In this document: one piece after another, positions 1-11,919 of the stretch
Layout: each line of letters opens with the position of its first letter
Numbering within the stretch: position 1 is the first letter of the stretch
Source: Mesostigma viride
Lineage: Eukaryota > Streptophyta > Mesostigmatophyceae > Mesostigmatales > Mesostigmataceae
Assembly: GCA_009746045.1 (NCBI GenBank)
Contig: RPFO01000246.1
Location: forward strand, 1,671,192 to 1,735,191
Reading direction: 5' to 3'
Length of the DNA stretch: 64,000 bases
Made by a program: the position numbers and the translations under genes
The notes under the pieces: model-generated
What the model was told of the DNA's origin: nothing
What the model saw: the letters and a program-made list of their open reading frames with translations, nothing else
Database searches by the model: none

Positions 1-553
1 CTACACTGGTACTACGTAAAAAAGCACAGACTGGTGCGGCGTAAAAAGAACATTGGAGCCAGCACTTTCCCGCGGGTTGTAGCCGATATTCCCCCATGCA
101 GCGATATTCACCAATGCGCTATCAATAAACAAGTCGACACCATCCGGTATGTAAAAAAAGCACGCTGCTGGCCACGACGGTCACGGCGATGATGAACGAC
201 AATAACAAGAACGCCTAATAGCAGGCGTCGGTCATACAAACTAGAACAGACTGGAACAACTACTTACCCGGTCGTCTGTGATCTTGACGCAGAGCCTGGT
301 TTACAAGGAAGCGAGGGAAACCGGCCACTATGAGCACCCCTACTTAACCCACATAATGAAGGTTAGGAATCCTCCCCATCATGCTAACCGTAGACTTGGT
401 GAAACGCCCCATGCTACAAATGCGATAGCCCAGCAACGACTACTTGCGGCCATCACCTTGTCCAGTTCTGGCTGGCTGTGCGGCGGTAATTTTACCAAGT
501 TTAAAAATGTTACGCCGCACCAGTCTGTGCTTTCTTACGTAGTACCAGTGTAG
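1..553. mobile_element. MITE-like element with 44-bp terminal inverted repeats
   Basis: Bases 1-44 and the reverse complement of 510-553 match over 44 positions with a single mismatch (position 20, A versus G). The ends read CTACACTGGTACTACGTAA. The interior has no convincing coding sequence, so this looks like a non-autonomous TIR element of about 553 bp. The left end coincides with the window edge, so the target duplication cannot be checked and the element could extend further left. Superfamily unknown. Confidence 0.7.
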
Positions 554-950
554 TGCAGAAATCTGCCAAAAGAGCAAACGCCCAAAGCCAACTTCCAAGA
601 CGCCCAAAGCCAAATTCCAAGACGCCCAAAGCCCAAACGCGGGCGAGTCTGGCGCGGCGCGCCTGTCCTGGAGGCCATTGGGCGCCGGAATAAGAAATCC
701 CCGAGTGGGCCGATGCTGAGTGTAGACAGGCGAACACGTGGTAGCATATTGTGGCAAAGAAATATTGTGAAGAAAGCACTGCAGAAAATACCAGCATGGT
801 CACCAACAGTTGATAAACATTCCACAAAGCACTGACCGCTCTGGGGTGTCACGGGTCACCGCGTGCACGCTCGAAAGAAGTAGTGTCGCAGTTACTTTGC
901 TTCCATTCAAATCGGCACATCTACCGCACGTGCCACGAGCCCTTAAGGAC
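554..950. other. 5' flank of the DUF1295 gene with short tandem repeats
   Basis: No gene is seen here. At about 580-640 there are three imperfect copies of a roughly 20-bp unit containing CCAAGACGCCCAAAGCC. The stretch lies directly upstream of the ATG at 951 and should contain the promoter and 5' UTR of that gene, but no clear TATA box stands out. Confidence 0.4.
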
Positions 951-2963
951 ATGGCTTCGCTGAAGGAAGTCTTGAATATATTAGACACAGATTTCGCTGC
1001 CGTAAAGGGTTTCTTAGACAAACGCCCCTCGTATGAATCTGTCATGGGATTCTTGAAGCAGCAGTCTTTAGATTCTTTATCGGCTGCTTGCTTACTTTTT
1101 ATTCTGGTGGCTCTTCTATGCTTTAGCGTCTCCGTCATTTGCAAGAACCATTCTCAGGTAATTACGTTTTAATTGCGCGCGGATCTTGCCACTTTCCCCT
1201 ACCACTTCGCACGTTGTTGCTCCCTTATTCCTGACGTCTTTGCGCGGCACAATTACACGTAGGTTTGCCCTGTCATGATGCTAGGACTTGTTGTGCATCG
1301 CCGCAATTGGCAGCCGTCATTGAAACAATGGCCCCAACCCCCAGAAGTTTGCTTGTGTATAGACTTCGCAGTTACTATTTGGGCATATCGTACACACCGG
1401 CGTACATATGTCCCGGTAAAACAAATTGGTTGAGGTCACAATCGTGACGATACGCTTTCTTCTGCCAGCGATAATCTGCACATGCCGTACAGGGTAATTG
1501 CCAGGCTAGCACAACGTCCAGTCTCGACTTTTCAGCTTTCACCACCACCACCACCCCGATATTCTCTCACGCATCACCTGGTAGCACACGTTGCGACACA
1601 TGGTGGATGTCTAGTTAGGGGCTGCGTCACGCTGTCCCTGGCACACAACTAAAACGCTGGCCCTACGCACACAACTGACATAGAGCCGTCCTTACTTTCA
1701 GTTCTTAGATGGGCGAAGGGGGCCCAAGTCTGCAGCTGCGACCTACCGGTGTTCCTTGATGTTTTAATTGCCTCATAGTAGGGTTCAAGTAGGGTTCAAG
1801 TAGGGTTCAAGGCATGGGTTTGAAAGTCCATTCGCGCCATATACTGGATGACAAAAGGCCGTTCCTGTCGTGCATGGATGTTGACTCTGCCTCATTCCTC
1901 ACTCTCTGTGTTGCTGTTAAAGCCTTGAACGCCGCATGAGGATGTAGGCATGAACTTATAGCTTGACTTACGATGTAGGCTGGTATCGGGTTCCAATGCC
2001 TGGTGCTATACCTGGCATGATGATTGTTTCTCCCCTCCCTTACCTTGCTTCTTCGTGGCAATTCCGCCAGTAACATCCCATCGCTCATGTTGCAGTGTTG
2101 TATGTCACACACTGACCGTCCTGTCCCGTCCCGTCCCCTCCCTTCCCTCACTGCTGGTGCAGGTGGATCGCCTGTGGAGCATCCTCCCGCTTGTCTACAC
2201 CTCCCTCTTCACCTTCTACCATGTCCTCAACCCGTCCTCGTCCCCGCCCCCCACTCCACGCGCTCTGCTCATGACCTCCCTGGTTGTCATCTGGGGCACC
2301 CGCCTCACCTACAACTTCTACCGCAAGGGCGGGTACAAGCGGGGAGAGGAGGACTACCGGTGGCCCGCGCTGCGCGCCATCATCCGCCCTCCCCTCCTCT
2401 TCCTCGTCTTCAACCTCGTCTTCATCGCGACGATCCAGAACCTGCTGCTCCTGCTCATGACGCTGCCCATCTACGTGGCCTCCAAGGTGGCGACCCCCCT
2501 GAACGAGATCGATGCGGCCGCGAGCATATTATTCCTGCTCTTCCTCGCAGGGGAGGTGACGGCTGACCAGCAGCAATGGGCATTCCAAAAGGACAAGAAG
2601 CGCCAGCTGGACAGTGGCAAGAAGCCAGTCAAGGGGGACGCGGCGCTGGGCTTCCTGTGCTCCTCGGGCCTGTTCCGATTCAGCCGGCACCCAAACTTCT
2701 TCTGTGAGCAGGCCATGTGGTGGTGCATCTACCTATTCAGCGTCGCCGCCACGCGCCAGTGGCTGCATTATTCCATCATCGGCACCCTGGGGCTCACGAT
2801 GCTCTTCCAAGGGTCCACCAACTTCACGGAGAAGCTCAGCAAGCAGAAGTACCCCGCGTATGCGGCGTACCAGAGGACAACCAGCCGGCTCATGCCCTGG
2901 TTCCCGGGGCCATCCGTAGAGAGCCAGCTCCGCAAGGAGGGGAAGAGCGTGGCGGCAAAATAA
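951..2963 (+). CDS. DUF1295 / steroid 5-alpha-reductase-like integral membrane protein, two exons
   Basis: Two exons join in phase 0: 951-1157 (ends CAG|GTAATT) and 2163-2963 (preceded by GGTGCAG), stop TAA, giving 335 residues. The intron is 1,005 bp. Exon 1 encodes an amphipathic start and one hydrophobic segment at about residues 43-64. Across the junction the protein reads NHSQ-VDRLWSILP, which fits the conserved start of the DUF1295 core. Exon 2 has several further membrane segments. Near the C-terminus is the family signature GLFRFSRHPNFFCEQ, followed by aromatic residues and a motif around YPAYAAYQ. Known for the family: the fold is shared with steroid 5-alpha-reductases and isoprenylcysteine methyltransferases, in which the R-HPN region binds cofactor; most DUF1295 members have no assigned substrate. 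Likely an endomembrane enzyme; the reaction is not inferable here. The length and intact frame suggest a functional gene. Confidence 0.88.
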
Positions 2964-4007
2964 ATGGCTTACACCGCCGGAGGTTAACTGCGGGGGCGTA
3001 ACACAGCGTCCCCTGGTAGTTAGTTCAATGGAATACAGCCCAGTATTTGGGCGGAAACCGCACAGCATTCAGCCTGGTCCACACTCAATGGTAGTGCAGA
3101 GTTGTAAGGCCTACACCAAATGATGCAGGGCTGAGGCATGTAACACAGCTAGATCGAGGCTTTTTGTTTCTCTAGGTATAATGTCTAGACTAGCATAAAG
3201 TATACTCGTTCATGGGTGCAACATGCACCATTGATTCATGTTCATGCATTCGCGCGCAGGCCTCCGTCAGGGAGAGTCATGGGGTACCGACTTTTTAGTA
3301 GGTACCTTTCATCCCGGCCAAGGTTTGATGCACTGCAAGAAGGGGGCATGCCCCCCCCCCCCATCCTCTCGTTGCCTTCAAAGGCACAGGGCCACAGGTT
3401 CAATTAAACTGCTGACTGTGAGAGTCTAGCAACTGCTGTGCGTGCAATAAAGCTTCGACATAGCAAAGGCATAGCGGATGCAGTAGGGCTGCCCCATGGT
3501 CCAGAGGCCACAGATAGGCTTGGAGCTCATTTAGAGGCGCCACTTTGGGAGAATATAAAGGCCTCTAGCTCCCGGAGCCTGCATGATGGTTTTAATAGGG
3601 CAATACCCATGCGCTATTAAATTAATTAATAATTAATAGACACGTGACTGCGTCACGTGAGCATACGTCCTCAGTGGGAGGGGAACATGGGATGGAATGG
3701 ATGATGTAAGCCCATGCGCTATGTTCACGTCCACATGCAAACCCGGCCCATGCATGCGGCCCATGCATGCATCACATGCAGAAGTCGCAATATGTACAAC
3801 AAGAACTAGGCTGACGAAAGGCAGATGCTAAATTTAAAGGCGAGAGACCTGCATCCACGCGGTTGGGGCGTACGTACGTAGCTGCTGAGACGATATCAAG
3901 AATTGACAACCAGCGCAGGCCAGAAATCGGGAGACGATTGCTGAGGGGATGCTGCATGAGACGATATAGCAAATTCATTAATTCATTATAAGGGGACGGG
4001 ACACCCC
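2964..4007. other. Intergenic region with 3' UTR of the DUF1295 gene
   Basis: TGTAA motifs, the usual green-algal polyadenylation signal, occur at 3103-3107 and 3139-3143, within 180 bp of the stop codon. Further right there is a C-run at 3351-3361 and a copy of the recurrent motif ACAACCAGCGCAGGCC at about 3908. No coding sequence is supported. Confidence 0.45.
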
Positions 4008-4033
4008 CGAATTTTTTGGCGCCAAAAAATTCG
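4008..4033. repeat. Perfect 26-bp palindrome
   Basis: The two 13-base arms (CGAATTTTTTGGC and its complement) meet between 4020 and 4021 with no spacer. It lies about 60 bp upstream of the ATG of the small ORF at 4094. It could be the end of a mobile element, a dyad binding site or a cruciform-forming sequence; nothing in the sequence decides between these. Confidence 0.7.
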
Positions 4034-4093
4034 CGCCGGAACCGGACCAGAAATTCACGTGTGAGGCGAAATTCGGGTGAGGGCTGGGGTGCG

Positions 4094-4444
4094 ATGGCGG
4101 ATCAGGGCGTGGATATGCAGCGTGAAATTGAGGCAATGTTGGCCGTTTCAGGGTGGAAAATTTCGAACGGATATCGCGAAATCCCGTTGGAAAGTATTTG
4201 CAGTCGGGAAAGTCTTATTGCTCTCGGTTCAGCTGGCCGCAACCACGTACCCCCAACCGCCATCGATAATACCAATAACATTTTCAGGAACGCTGCTTAT
4301 CGTTGGTTTTGCGCCATGCTGGGCTGGATTAATGATGATGGAACTGCCAAGGAACTTCCGGGCGAGATTACCACAGCTATCCACAAACGTTTTCCCGATG
4401 AGCAGGGGATCTACGTAGGTTTTATTCCGACTGGGGACAGATAG
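4094..4444 (+). CDS. Hypothetical protein of 116 residues, possibly transposon-derived
   Basis: An ATG at 4094 opens a 116-codon frame ending at TAG 4442-4444; the frame stays open upstream to about 4016 without another ATG. The composition looks protein-like: mixed helix-formers, the hydrophobic and aromatic stretch AAYRWFCAMLGWI, and few low-complexity tracts. I do not recognise the family. No intron signals or other exons could be attached. The flanks are repeat-rich and a perfect palindrome lies just upstream, so this may be a remnant of a mobile element rather than a host gene. Codon use does not show obvious decay, and there are no in-frame stops. Confidence 0.4.
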   Translation: MADQGVDMQREIEAMLAVSGWKISNGYREIPLESICSRESLIALGSAGRNHVPPTAIDNTNNIFRNAAYRWFCAMLGWINDDGTAKELPGEITTAIHKRFPDEQGIYVGFIPTGDR

Positions 4445-7400
4445 AATTTTTTTCGTGCAGTATAGACTAGCCCGCAAAAAGAAGAAATGCCGAATCCCGG
4501 CAAACGATCAGGGTCGCAGCGGTCACCGACGGCGACTTGAGGAGACATCCGCTGCGTGGTTAGGCACCGATTTTGAGGCAGCAGCAACGCCCACATCACC
4601 TAAAAATGGCCTTTTTTGTTACATGGGGTCATATCTCCCACACATATAGTCAGATCGGGGTGCCTTTCTAGACTTAAGGTCCCCCTAGGACCCTGTTCAC
4701 ATCACATAAATTGGGGGGCCAACTGAACTATTTTTAGCATCAAACCGTGACGTGGAAAAGTGCAAAAAACGATGTTTTCCAGGCATAAGGAGGCGTAGCA
4801 GCCACATGTACAACAAGTAGTAAATGTAGTCCAATTCAGTTGGAAATGGTCATGCTTATTAATTTACATCCAAAGACAAAAACCGCCCTTAAGTATGCAA
4901 TGTAGGACCAAACTATGTGCTATAATTCTGGCATACATGAGCCAAAACACCGTTTTAGTGCATTATTTTCAAACTTATGAAGCCCCTGCCAGCACATATG
5001 TGGCCCAATCATGCCAGAATTCGTCACAATAGTAGCACAATACTTGAATTTACACTAGAACACAAGTTGGACATACTAGGACCACTGCCGGCCCACTGAA
5101 AGTGACGGATGCAAGCAGAAATAGAGCGATTTTTGCCAAAATACTCCATATTCTGCGCCATTGTCTTGGAAAACTTTGCATTCTTCACTCAATTATCGTC
5201 ATGGCTGTCATGGGATTCATATACATGCCACTGGGGCTGGATACATTAACCAACACAGACTAAAAAAGCGATCATCAAGGGACAAAATCTCCATCAATCA
5301 CAGTAGATGCTGGCATTCGGAACAAGCACCGTAGTGCCTACAAGCCTCAAGAAGGGGAGCTTGGCTGACCAGTCGTGCCTGTCGGCTGACCAGTCTCTTT
5401 TCTAAACGGGCCCCGCTCGGCAGCACACACAATCTCCTTTGCAGTACTTGGCCCACTCTGCTGGGCACCCCTGCTGTGCGTGTGTTATAGCAGCTAATCC
5501 ACATATATATCTGCCAGGTGCCTCTCTGCTACATGGAAATACAAAGCGCAATCAAGGACAGCAGTGGCTTGGGCTGCTATTCGATTGAGCTCAGCACCTA
5601 GCTGCTGTGCAACATGATTCTGCATCAGTGCCTGTCCTAATTGCGCCCCCCCGCCCCCTTGCCATCATCGTCATGCTCATCATAGTCTTTGGAACGTGCA
5701 CTGAACTCCAACCCTTGGACAGTCCATAGGTCATTAAGAATCTGTGCATGTAATGCTAGCTCTTCTCAGTTGAACTCATCTACCACCCTCTCATGGTCGT
5801 GTCATCTCTCATGTAATCCACCTAGGTTTATCGTGGCCACTGATCTTTCAGCCCCTCCTGACATCAAAATCTGGGCAAACACACTGTTGACATCGCCCTT
5901 CCTTTTTAGCCTGCATGGCTCCTCATGTTTATCCTTATCTCATCCCTCAACACACCTAGAACTGTCTATTCATCCCCCTTGCATAGGCGGTGCATAATTG
6001 CGGCGTGATGGGGGATTGCCAAAAATAGGTGTAAAATGCATGGGATGGCACGGGGAGGCTCACACTCATCGCTTTACAATCACACACTCATGTGCTAACA
6101 ATGTCCCTCTCTGCTTTTGACACTGCATGCACATGCATTTCCTACCGGCTATATCAAGCCTTTAGTGTGGTTTGGTGCATCAAGAGACATGGCAGGTCAG
6201 CTGAGTGCATCAGACCACATTTGTGTTAAGTGTACGCTTGCAACGCTGTTTGCCCACCGCATGGAGCTCCCCTTTCGGACAGTGGCACAAGTAGCACTTA
6301 CACCTTACTCCCAGCCGCTCACCCTGCCCATGCTAGCAACAAGAACAAATGCATGGTCCCCATCCCAACGTAAGGTGCATCACATTGATGGCCCTGCCAT
6401 CACCTAGCAGTGTGCCACGCCCTCTCCACCTCAACCTACTCTGAAAGGCCAGGGCCCCAACAAACCTTTCAAGACATGGCACTCCTCAAAGAAGGCAACC
6501 CCTCAAAGAAGGCGAGGCAGTTTAGGTCTAGGGGGGCTTTGGGTACGTTAAAAGATGATAGAGTTCACTAACACAGGCCATGGCAACGACAACCTGCTTC
6601 ACCCGCTGCATCCATACATCACAAGCCATAAACTGCACAGCCTGGCATGATTGCCTAAGGGTCACGTGATCCAAGATGCCCTTCAGGCGCACCCCAGCAC
6701 ACCGGCCCATCCTCACCACCCCACTGGTCATAGTCATCTACAGTGGCATCAAACTCCTCTAGGACAGAGTGCAGTAAAGGCAACATAGACGTCCTGACAC
6801 AATTGAATAAGAACGTGGCTGCTACCTACTGCCCTTAAAAAAAATGTCGATTGCTTGCACACATACGCATTCAATTCTTCAAGCAAGCATGCTAACACCT
6901 TCACAGCACATCCCAAGGTTGACATCCATCGAGCTTTGTCAACAAGCATGACTTCCTGATGCAAACTTAGCTGTCAAGCTAGGAGAAGGAAAGCTAGGTA
7001 AAGAGGTGAGATAGACCCCCCCACAGCACCTTCCTGCACCAAAACCATGACAATATCATCCAGAGCTTGCTAAATACGTACAGCTAACCGGTAGCGGGCG
7101 ACCTTGCAGTCCAGGTTCAGCGCGAACATCTCGTGTCAGCACCCGCGGAGATGGCGGACGCGAACCCACAATGCTTTAAAGCGAGTCATAAGACTATTTC
7201 GGGGAGCGGTGAACGGCTTGGAACACCGAAGGTATGCCGCGACAAAAGCCTGAAGTTTTTCTCGGAAATACACGCCTGGATGTGGATAAGGGCACCGTTG
7301 TCGTGCTTGTGCTTGCGTTGCGAGCAGGCAACCAGTGTTTCTTGCAGTGTCGAGCAGTAACAGATGGTGGCGCGAGAGCAATATGTGACTTTTAAATCAT

Positions 7401-7990
7401 GGCTACACAGCTTACACCTCCGCAGGCATGTTGGAACAAGCCCCGCCATGCCGTGAGCCGAAAAAAAGGAAGAAACGCATCAAGCAAGGACGGTCGTAAA
7501 CGTCACTGAAAACAGCAAAATCTGACCTGCCGGCAGGTAATGCGACAGCCTGGAAAATGTGATTCGTTTCTCGAAAAACTGATCAGCGCTCGTGAAAGTA
7601 GACTTGAAGCCCATTCGGATTCGACCTTTTGGGAATTGTGAGCTTCCAACAAAAAAGTTTCCCCCACAATTAATAAACATGCATTTTCGCTGCCAATTCC
7701 AGATCTGGCTGACACAAAAAAATAGCGTCTCATTTTGCGAATTATTTTGACGCATGAACATACGCGAATAATATCTACCATGCATCATCGCAAAGCAGGA
7801 GAGTTTACGCGTCGTTTGCATCCATCGCAGCGACTTAACATGCATAATTGACTTATGACTGATATTCCGGCGGACATAGGGTCGACAGCCATGCGAGGTG
7901 GAATTTTTCTGGTCCCGTCGTCCTCAACGCGACGCGTTCGCGCCAAAATTCCCAGGATCTCATGTAACCGGACGGACCGATTTTAGGTGA
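4445..7990. other. Long region without a recognisable gene
   Basis: No open frame here has a recognisable domain. Two short minus-strand frames (6964-6749 and 6737-6528) have protein-like composition but are disconnected and match nothing I know. The section is AT-richer than the gene regions. It may contain old transposon debris and the left flank of the Mutator-like element that begins near 7.9 kb. Confidence 0.4.
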
Positions 7991-7991
7991 T

Positions 7992-9976
7992 GTGCCGCAA
8001 CGCAGGGGCAGCGGGCGCCCTCGCGGCTCGACGAAAGAGAAAGGCCCAGGTCGGCGGCGCACACAGTCGAATAAAAAGAAAAGCAGGGCATCAATTACAA
8101 GCGTCAGCCCAGCAACACCGGCAACTGGATCGACCCCTGGCAGCGAGGGTGGTGCGCTTTTAACGCCGTCGAGCAGTGGGCGCAAAAGAAAGGCACCTGA
8201 GTTGTATGGTCCATCGCCCAAGAAGGTGGACGCCGGCGCGAGGCCTTCACGCCAAGGTACACACCTCACCTCATACTGTGCCTGCCCCTGCTCGTGGCGA
8301 GCCATTTGAGATGCCTCGTTTGCTGGTAGATGCCCACAATCTTGAGGCCATTATTGGTGCCATGGCATGCCCCTCTTGCAAGCTGTGCACTGTCAAGATA
8401 GGGGAACCAGAGCTGCACGCGGGGTCTGATCGTGGCAGCCCATCTTCTGTAGTGCTATGGTGCACTAATAGCAGCTGCACGGGGGTAGATGGCGGGCCAT
8501 GGTGGTGTACCAAAGCCATCCTCTCCCCTAATTCTGACCTGAGGCCGGGTGTGGATCGCAACATGCTCAACAGCCTCATGGCAGTGGCTGGGGTGTTGTT
8601 TGGTATCAGCCAGCCCACGCTTGTGCGTCTAGCCACTCTCCTAGGGCTGAGGTGCACCACTGGGCATCGCACGTGGCGAAAGGATGTCGCAGCTGCCACG
8701 TCTATTGTCAAGGAGCACCTGCACGATCAGCTAATGGAGAATAGGGAGACGGTGCGGGCATGGGAGCAGGAGCACAAGCGCTTTGGCGTAGATGGGGAGG
8801 GGAGGCAGGGCTGCCGCCTGCATGACGCTTGATGGGTCATGGCCCAACCGGGGTTTTGCATCCCCCTTTGGCCAGCAGTCGATAATTCACGATGGCACTG
8901 GGCTGTGCGTGGGGCACCATGTCTCTGGCAAGTGGTGTCAGGTCTGCGAGGTGGCTAGCAAGGCAGGCAAGGAGCCCGGGCCCCATGTGTGCTATCTCAA
9001 CCACACAGGCAGCAGTAGAAGCATGGAAGGGGAGGGGGCTGTCTTCTTGCTGCGTGACCTGGCATCCACGGTTGCGGGCATTAGCACGGGGCAGGTGGTG
9101 CACAGGGAGGAGGGGGCAGCAGGGGAGGAGGGGGCAGCAGGGGAGGAGGGGGCAGCAGGGGAGGAGGGGGCAGCAGGGGAGGAGGGGGCAGGAGGGGAGA
9201 AGGAGGTGCTGCCAAAGCCAATGGCCCAACGCTTGTACGCTGCTGAGGTGGTTAGCGATGGTGACACCACCTGGTTTGCACGGGTCAAAGAGGACGAGTT
9301 CCTCGCAGAGGCAGGCCTCATCCCCGAGAAGAAGGAAGACATCAATCACTTGGGGGGGTGTTTGTACAATGCACTGACCAAGCTCAAGAAGGAGCACCTG
9401 GGCAAGCTCAGCGGGGTGCTAGATGACCTTACAGTGAACTCCATGTGTTATTCCTTCCGCACGTGCATCCATGCCAACGGGCACATGGGGGCAGTCCACC
9501 TAGCTCAAGGGGGCACTAGGCAACGCACTGCTGCACTACTTTAACAAGCACGACGAGTGTGAGCAGTGGCCTAACTATGTGCGGCAAGCGGATCCAAGCC
9601 AGCCGCATGTTGAGCAGCAGTGGTGTGGCTCTGTGGTGGGGGACACAACGCCCGGGTGGGGTGGGACCACGTGGCTGCCCGTCGCTGCGAGCACGCCGCA
9701 GGGGGTGACAGTGGATGTGCTGGGGCTGGTCAAGGCTGTCTGGGCCAAGTACACCACGATGGACATTCTGGAGGCCTGCACCCACGATTCTAGCAGCAAC
9801 AGGAATGAGTTCCTGCACTCCCAGCAGATCAGGGCTGTCCCCGGTGGGAAGGGCGGGTTTGGGGCAGGGCTGTACCCAGGTGCATGCGCGGTGGGCATAC
9901 TGCACGTGCAGCACGGTGAACAGTGGTGGCTAGAGGATGCAGAGGAACTGGGTGTGACAGTGACCCCCGCTGTCGA
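7992..9976 (+). pseudogene. Mutator-like (MULE) transposase, N-terminal and catalytic part, frameshifted
   Basis: Three reading frames must be joined to follow one protein. Frame 3 (from 7992) starts with a basic, AT-hook-like GSGRPRGS followed by a Ser/Pro/Lys-rich tail. Frame 1 (about 8240-8832) carries Cys pairs (CPSCKLC) and a helical segment containing GISQPTLVRLATLLGL. Frame 2 (from about 8800) holds TLDGSWPNRG, a CQVC pair, LNHTGSSRSMEGEGA and VSDGDTTWF. Frame 3 resumes at about 9510 with an ALGNALLHYFNKHDECEQW segment and THDSSSNRNEFLHSQ. These blocks in this order are typical of the Mutator-like transposase domain (DGSW, NH-GSS--ME--GA and DGD, with the last holding a catalytic Asp). 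The shifts near 8800 and 9505 fall in G-runs, so the copy is dead unless they are sequence errors. The reading frame is then cut at codon GTC (9972-9974) by a nested insertion and continues at 11512. Confidence 0.8.
9103..9200 (+). repeat. In-frame tandem repeat inside the MULE transposase
   Basis: About five copies of an 18-bp unit (GAGGAGGGGGCAGCAGGG) encode EEGAAG repeats between the NH-GSS and DGD blocks of the transposase. The repeat length is a multiple of three, so it expands without breaking the frame; it forms an acidic, probably disordered insertion. Confidence 0.8.
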
Positions 9977-11510
9977 CAGTGTAAAATCGTACGTTATACG
10001 CGTTATACGGTCACGGTGGAGTATAATGTATAATACGGTATGATACGGTATAATACGATATTATACGTTATCGTACGGACACACTCAGAATACTCTGATT
10101 TGACACATTTTAAGACACCCACCATCAATCCCCATGTTTTTAACACTGTTTTGGACATAATCCAAGGTTGCCCTACCCAAAATACTCAATGAGGTGTACA
10201 TTGTGGACACGATGTAGCATGTAATACTGAGCTAAGGCTCGTCTTGCACATAGTAATGTGATCATAGTTAGTACTATACATGCAGTTCCAACTGGTGAGG
10301 AACCCTTGCACATGCATGCACTTGCTCTATTCATATTATGTGCAAACGTGTGCATGCATAATTGTGTATATGTGTGTATATATCTGGCAGTGCATGCACG
10401 CAAATACAATTAATGCATTATATGTTTGCATTGTGCGATGCTATGTGCATATACTGAGCTGCATGTGACTGTGTGTGACGATCCAGCCAGCCATGTGGCC
10501 CCTCGCCCACGAGGCTGCCATGTGCTCCGCTAGCTTCCCATGAACATGGCCCTGGCAGCGCTAACTGCAAATCCCAACATATTAAATTCTTCTAGTTCTT
10601 GCCCAGATTAACAAAGCTTTCATCGCGTGCAGCAGCAACCATGCCGTGGCTCCGGAGCAGGCAGGACCGGCACTTCGAGGAGATCAGATGCAGGCCGACG
10701 ATGCAGTTGCATGCAGGCCGACGAACAAATGATAAACTCCGGCCACCTGCTTTGCTAAATCCATGTGCTTCGTCTAGCCAGCATCAACATTTTATGACAT
10801 GCAGACCAGAAGAATAAATACCCAAAGACCTTATGTCGGATAAACAAACCGATCTGACTCGGCAAAGCATTAGCAGTACCTCCTGCACAGTGCGGCCGAA
10901 ATATCAGGACGTGATATAGCATGCGCTTCCCAACCGCGCCGTTGCCTGGGCGTGAATTTAACCATCCATTACCAATTGACTTATGAGTACGTAGCTATCG
11001 ATAGCCAAGCTGGCTAGTTCCTGCGCTTGTATGTTGTAAATAACGCAATCGCTAGGGTGCTATTCCGTGCTTTCGCCATGCAAGTCAGGCAAAATTGGGT
11101 AGGAATTCCTATGTATGCACAAAGTGCTCAGTCAGCACGTCGGCTGCTCAGTGCTCGCCCCTCTGTGACTCCCTACCTACCGCCACGTTTCAATTTGCAA
11201 TCCATGTGCTACAGTTCAGACCTGGTTCAGACGGGTTAGTAGAGATACGAAAGCATGTGATCAATCTCACTGTCCGTAGTTTCAAGTCGTTGCAATGTTC
11301 CACTGTCATCACAGCCGCGCAAAAACAGCCTTGTTCCGCACTGAAACGCCAAAAAACCGCGGAAAATACGGCATTATACGGTATTCTACGTCATTATGCG
11401 TCATTATGCGCTAAAACGTATTACGTATGAAAAATTATACGCTAAAAACCAGCGCATAACGTATTATACCGTATTATACCGTATAATACGGCGTATGATT
11501 TTACACTGGG
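9977..11510. mobile_element. Nested TIR element (hAT-like ends) inserted in the MULE
   Basis: The left end CAGTGTAAAATC (from 9977) is mirrored by GATTTTACACTG ending at 11508. Both subterminal zones are packed with ATTATACGGTATAATACG-type short repeats on opposite strands (about 9990-10075 and 11365-11495). The element is flanked by GCTGTCGA (9969-9976) and CCTGTCGA (11511-11518), an 8-bp duplication with one mismatch. The MULE reading frame continues across it: AV before and EAQLGTIITKREW after. The CAGTG start and 8-bp duplication fit hAT elements. The interior has no transposase, so it is non-autonomous, about 1.53 kb. Confidence 0.75.
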
Positions 11511-11511
11511 C

Positions 11512-11919
11512 CTGTCGAGGCGCAGCTAGGGACCATCATCACCAAGAGGGAGTGGCAGCAGCAGCTCAAGGGGCAGCATGACTGGAAGCGGCGCAAGACA
11601 CAATGAAAAGGAAGTTAGAGAAGAAGAAAAGGCACTGGCCGGGAAGGAGGGCAACTGAAGCAGGACCGCTGCACATACAGCAAGGGGGTGCACTATGAGG
11701 AGGGGGGGGCAGGGGATGAGGATGGGGATGACATGGATGTTGATGCTAGACTGTGCATGTTCTGCGGTGGCCCCACACACACAACTCACAACCCCTTCCT
11801 CATATGTGGTGGCACTGACTGATTGTGTGCAGGGGGCCCACATGCTGTGCACCGGTCTCACCCTCGAAACTGTGCCAAAGGGGGAGTGGTACTGCCAGGA
11901 CTGCGACCCTGGGGACTGA
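11512..11919 (+). pseudogene. MULE transposase C-terminal part with PHD zinc finger
   Basis: This continues the transposase frame after the nested insertion. It reads EAQLGTIITKREWQQQLKG, then meets a stop at about 11602 and further frame changes. Toward the end, two frames together give a C4HC3 PHD-type finger: CMFC (11756 onward), ICGG-TDC, AHMLC, and GEWYCQDC followed by a stop at about 11919. The Trp two residues before the seventh ligand is typical of PHD fingers. PHD fingers usually read histone H3 tails; in a transposase this could steer insertion by chromatin state, which is inference. An intron (candidate acceptor GTGTGCAG at about 11832) may explain the frame change inside the finger instead of decay. 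Confidence 0.65.
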
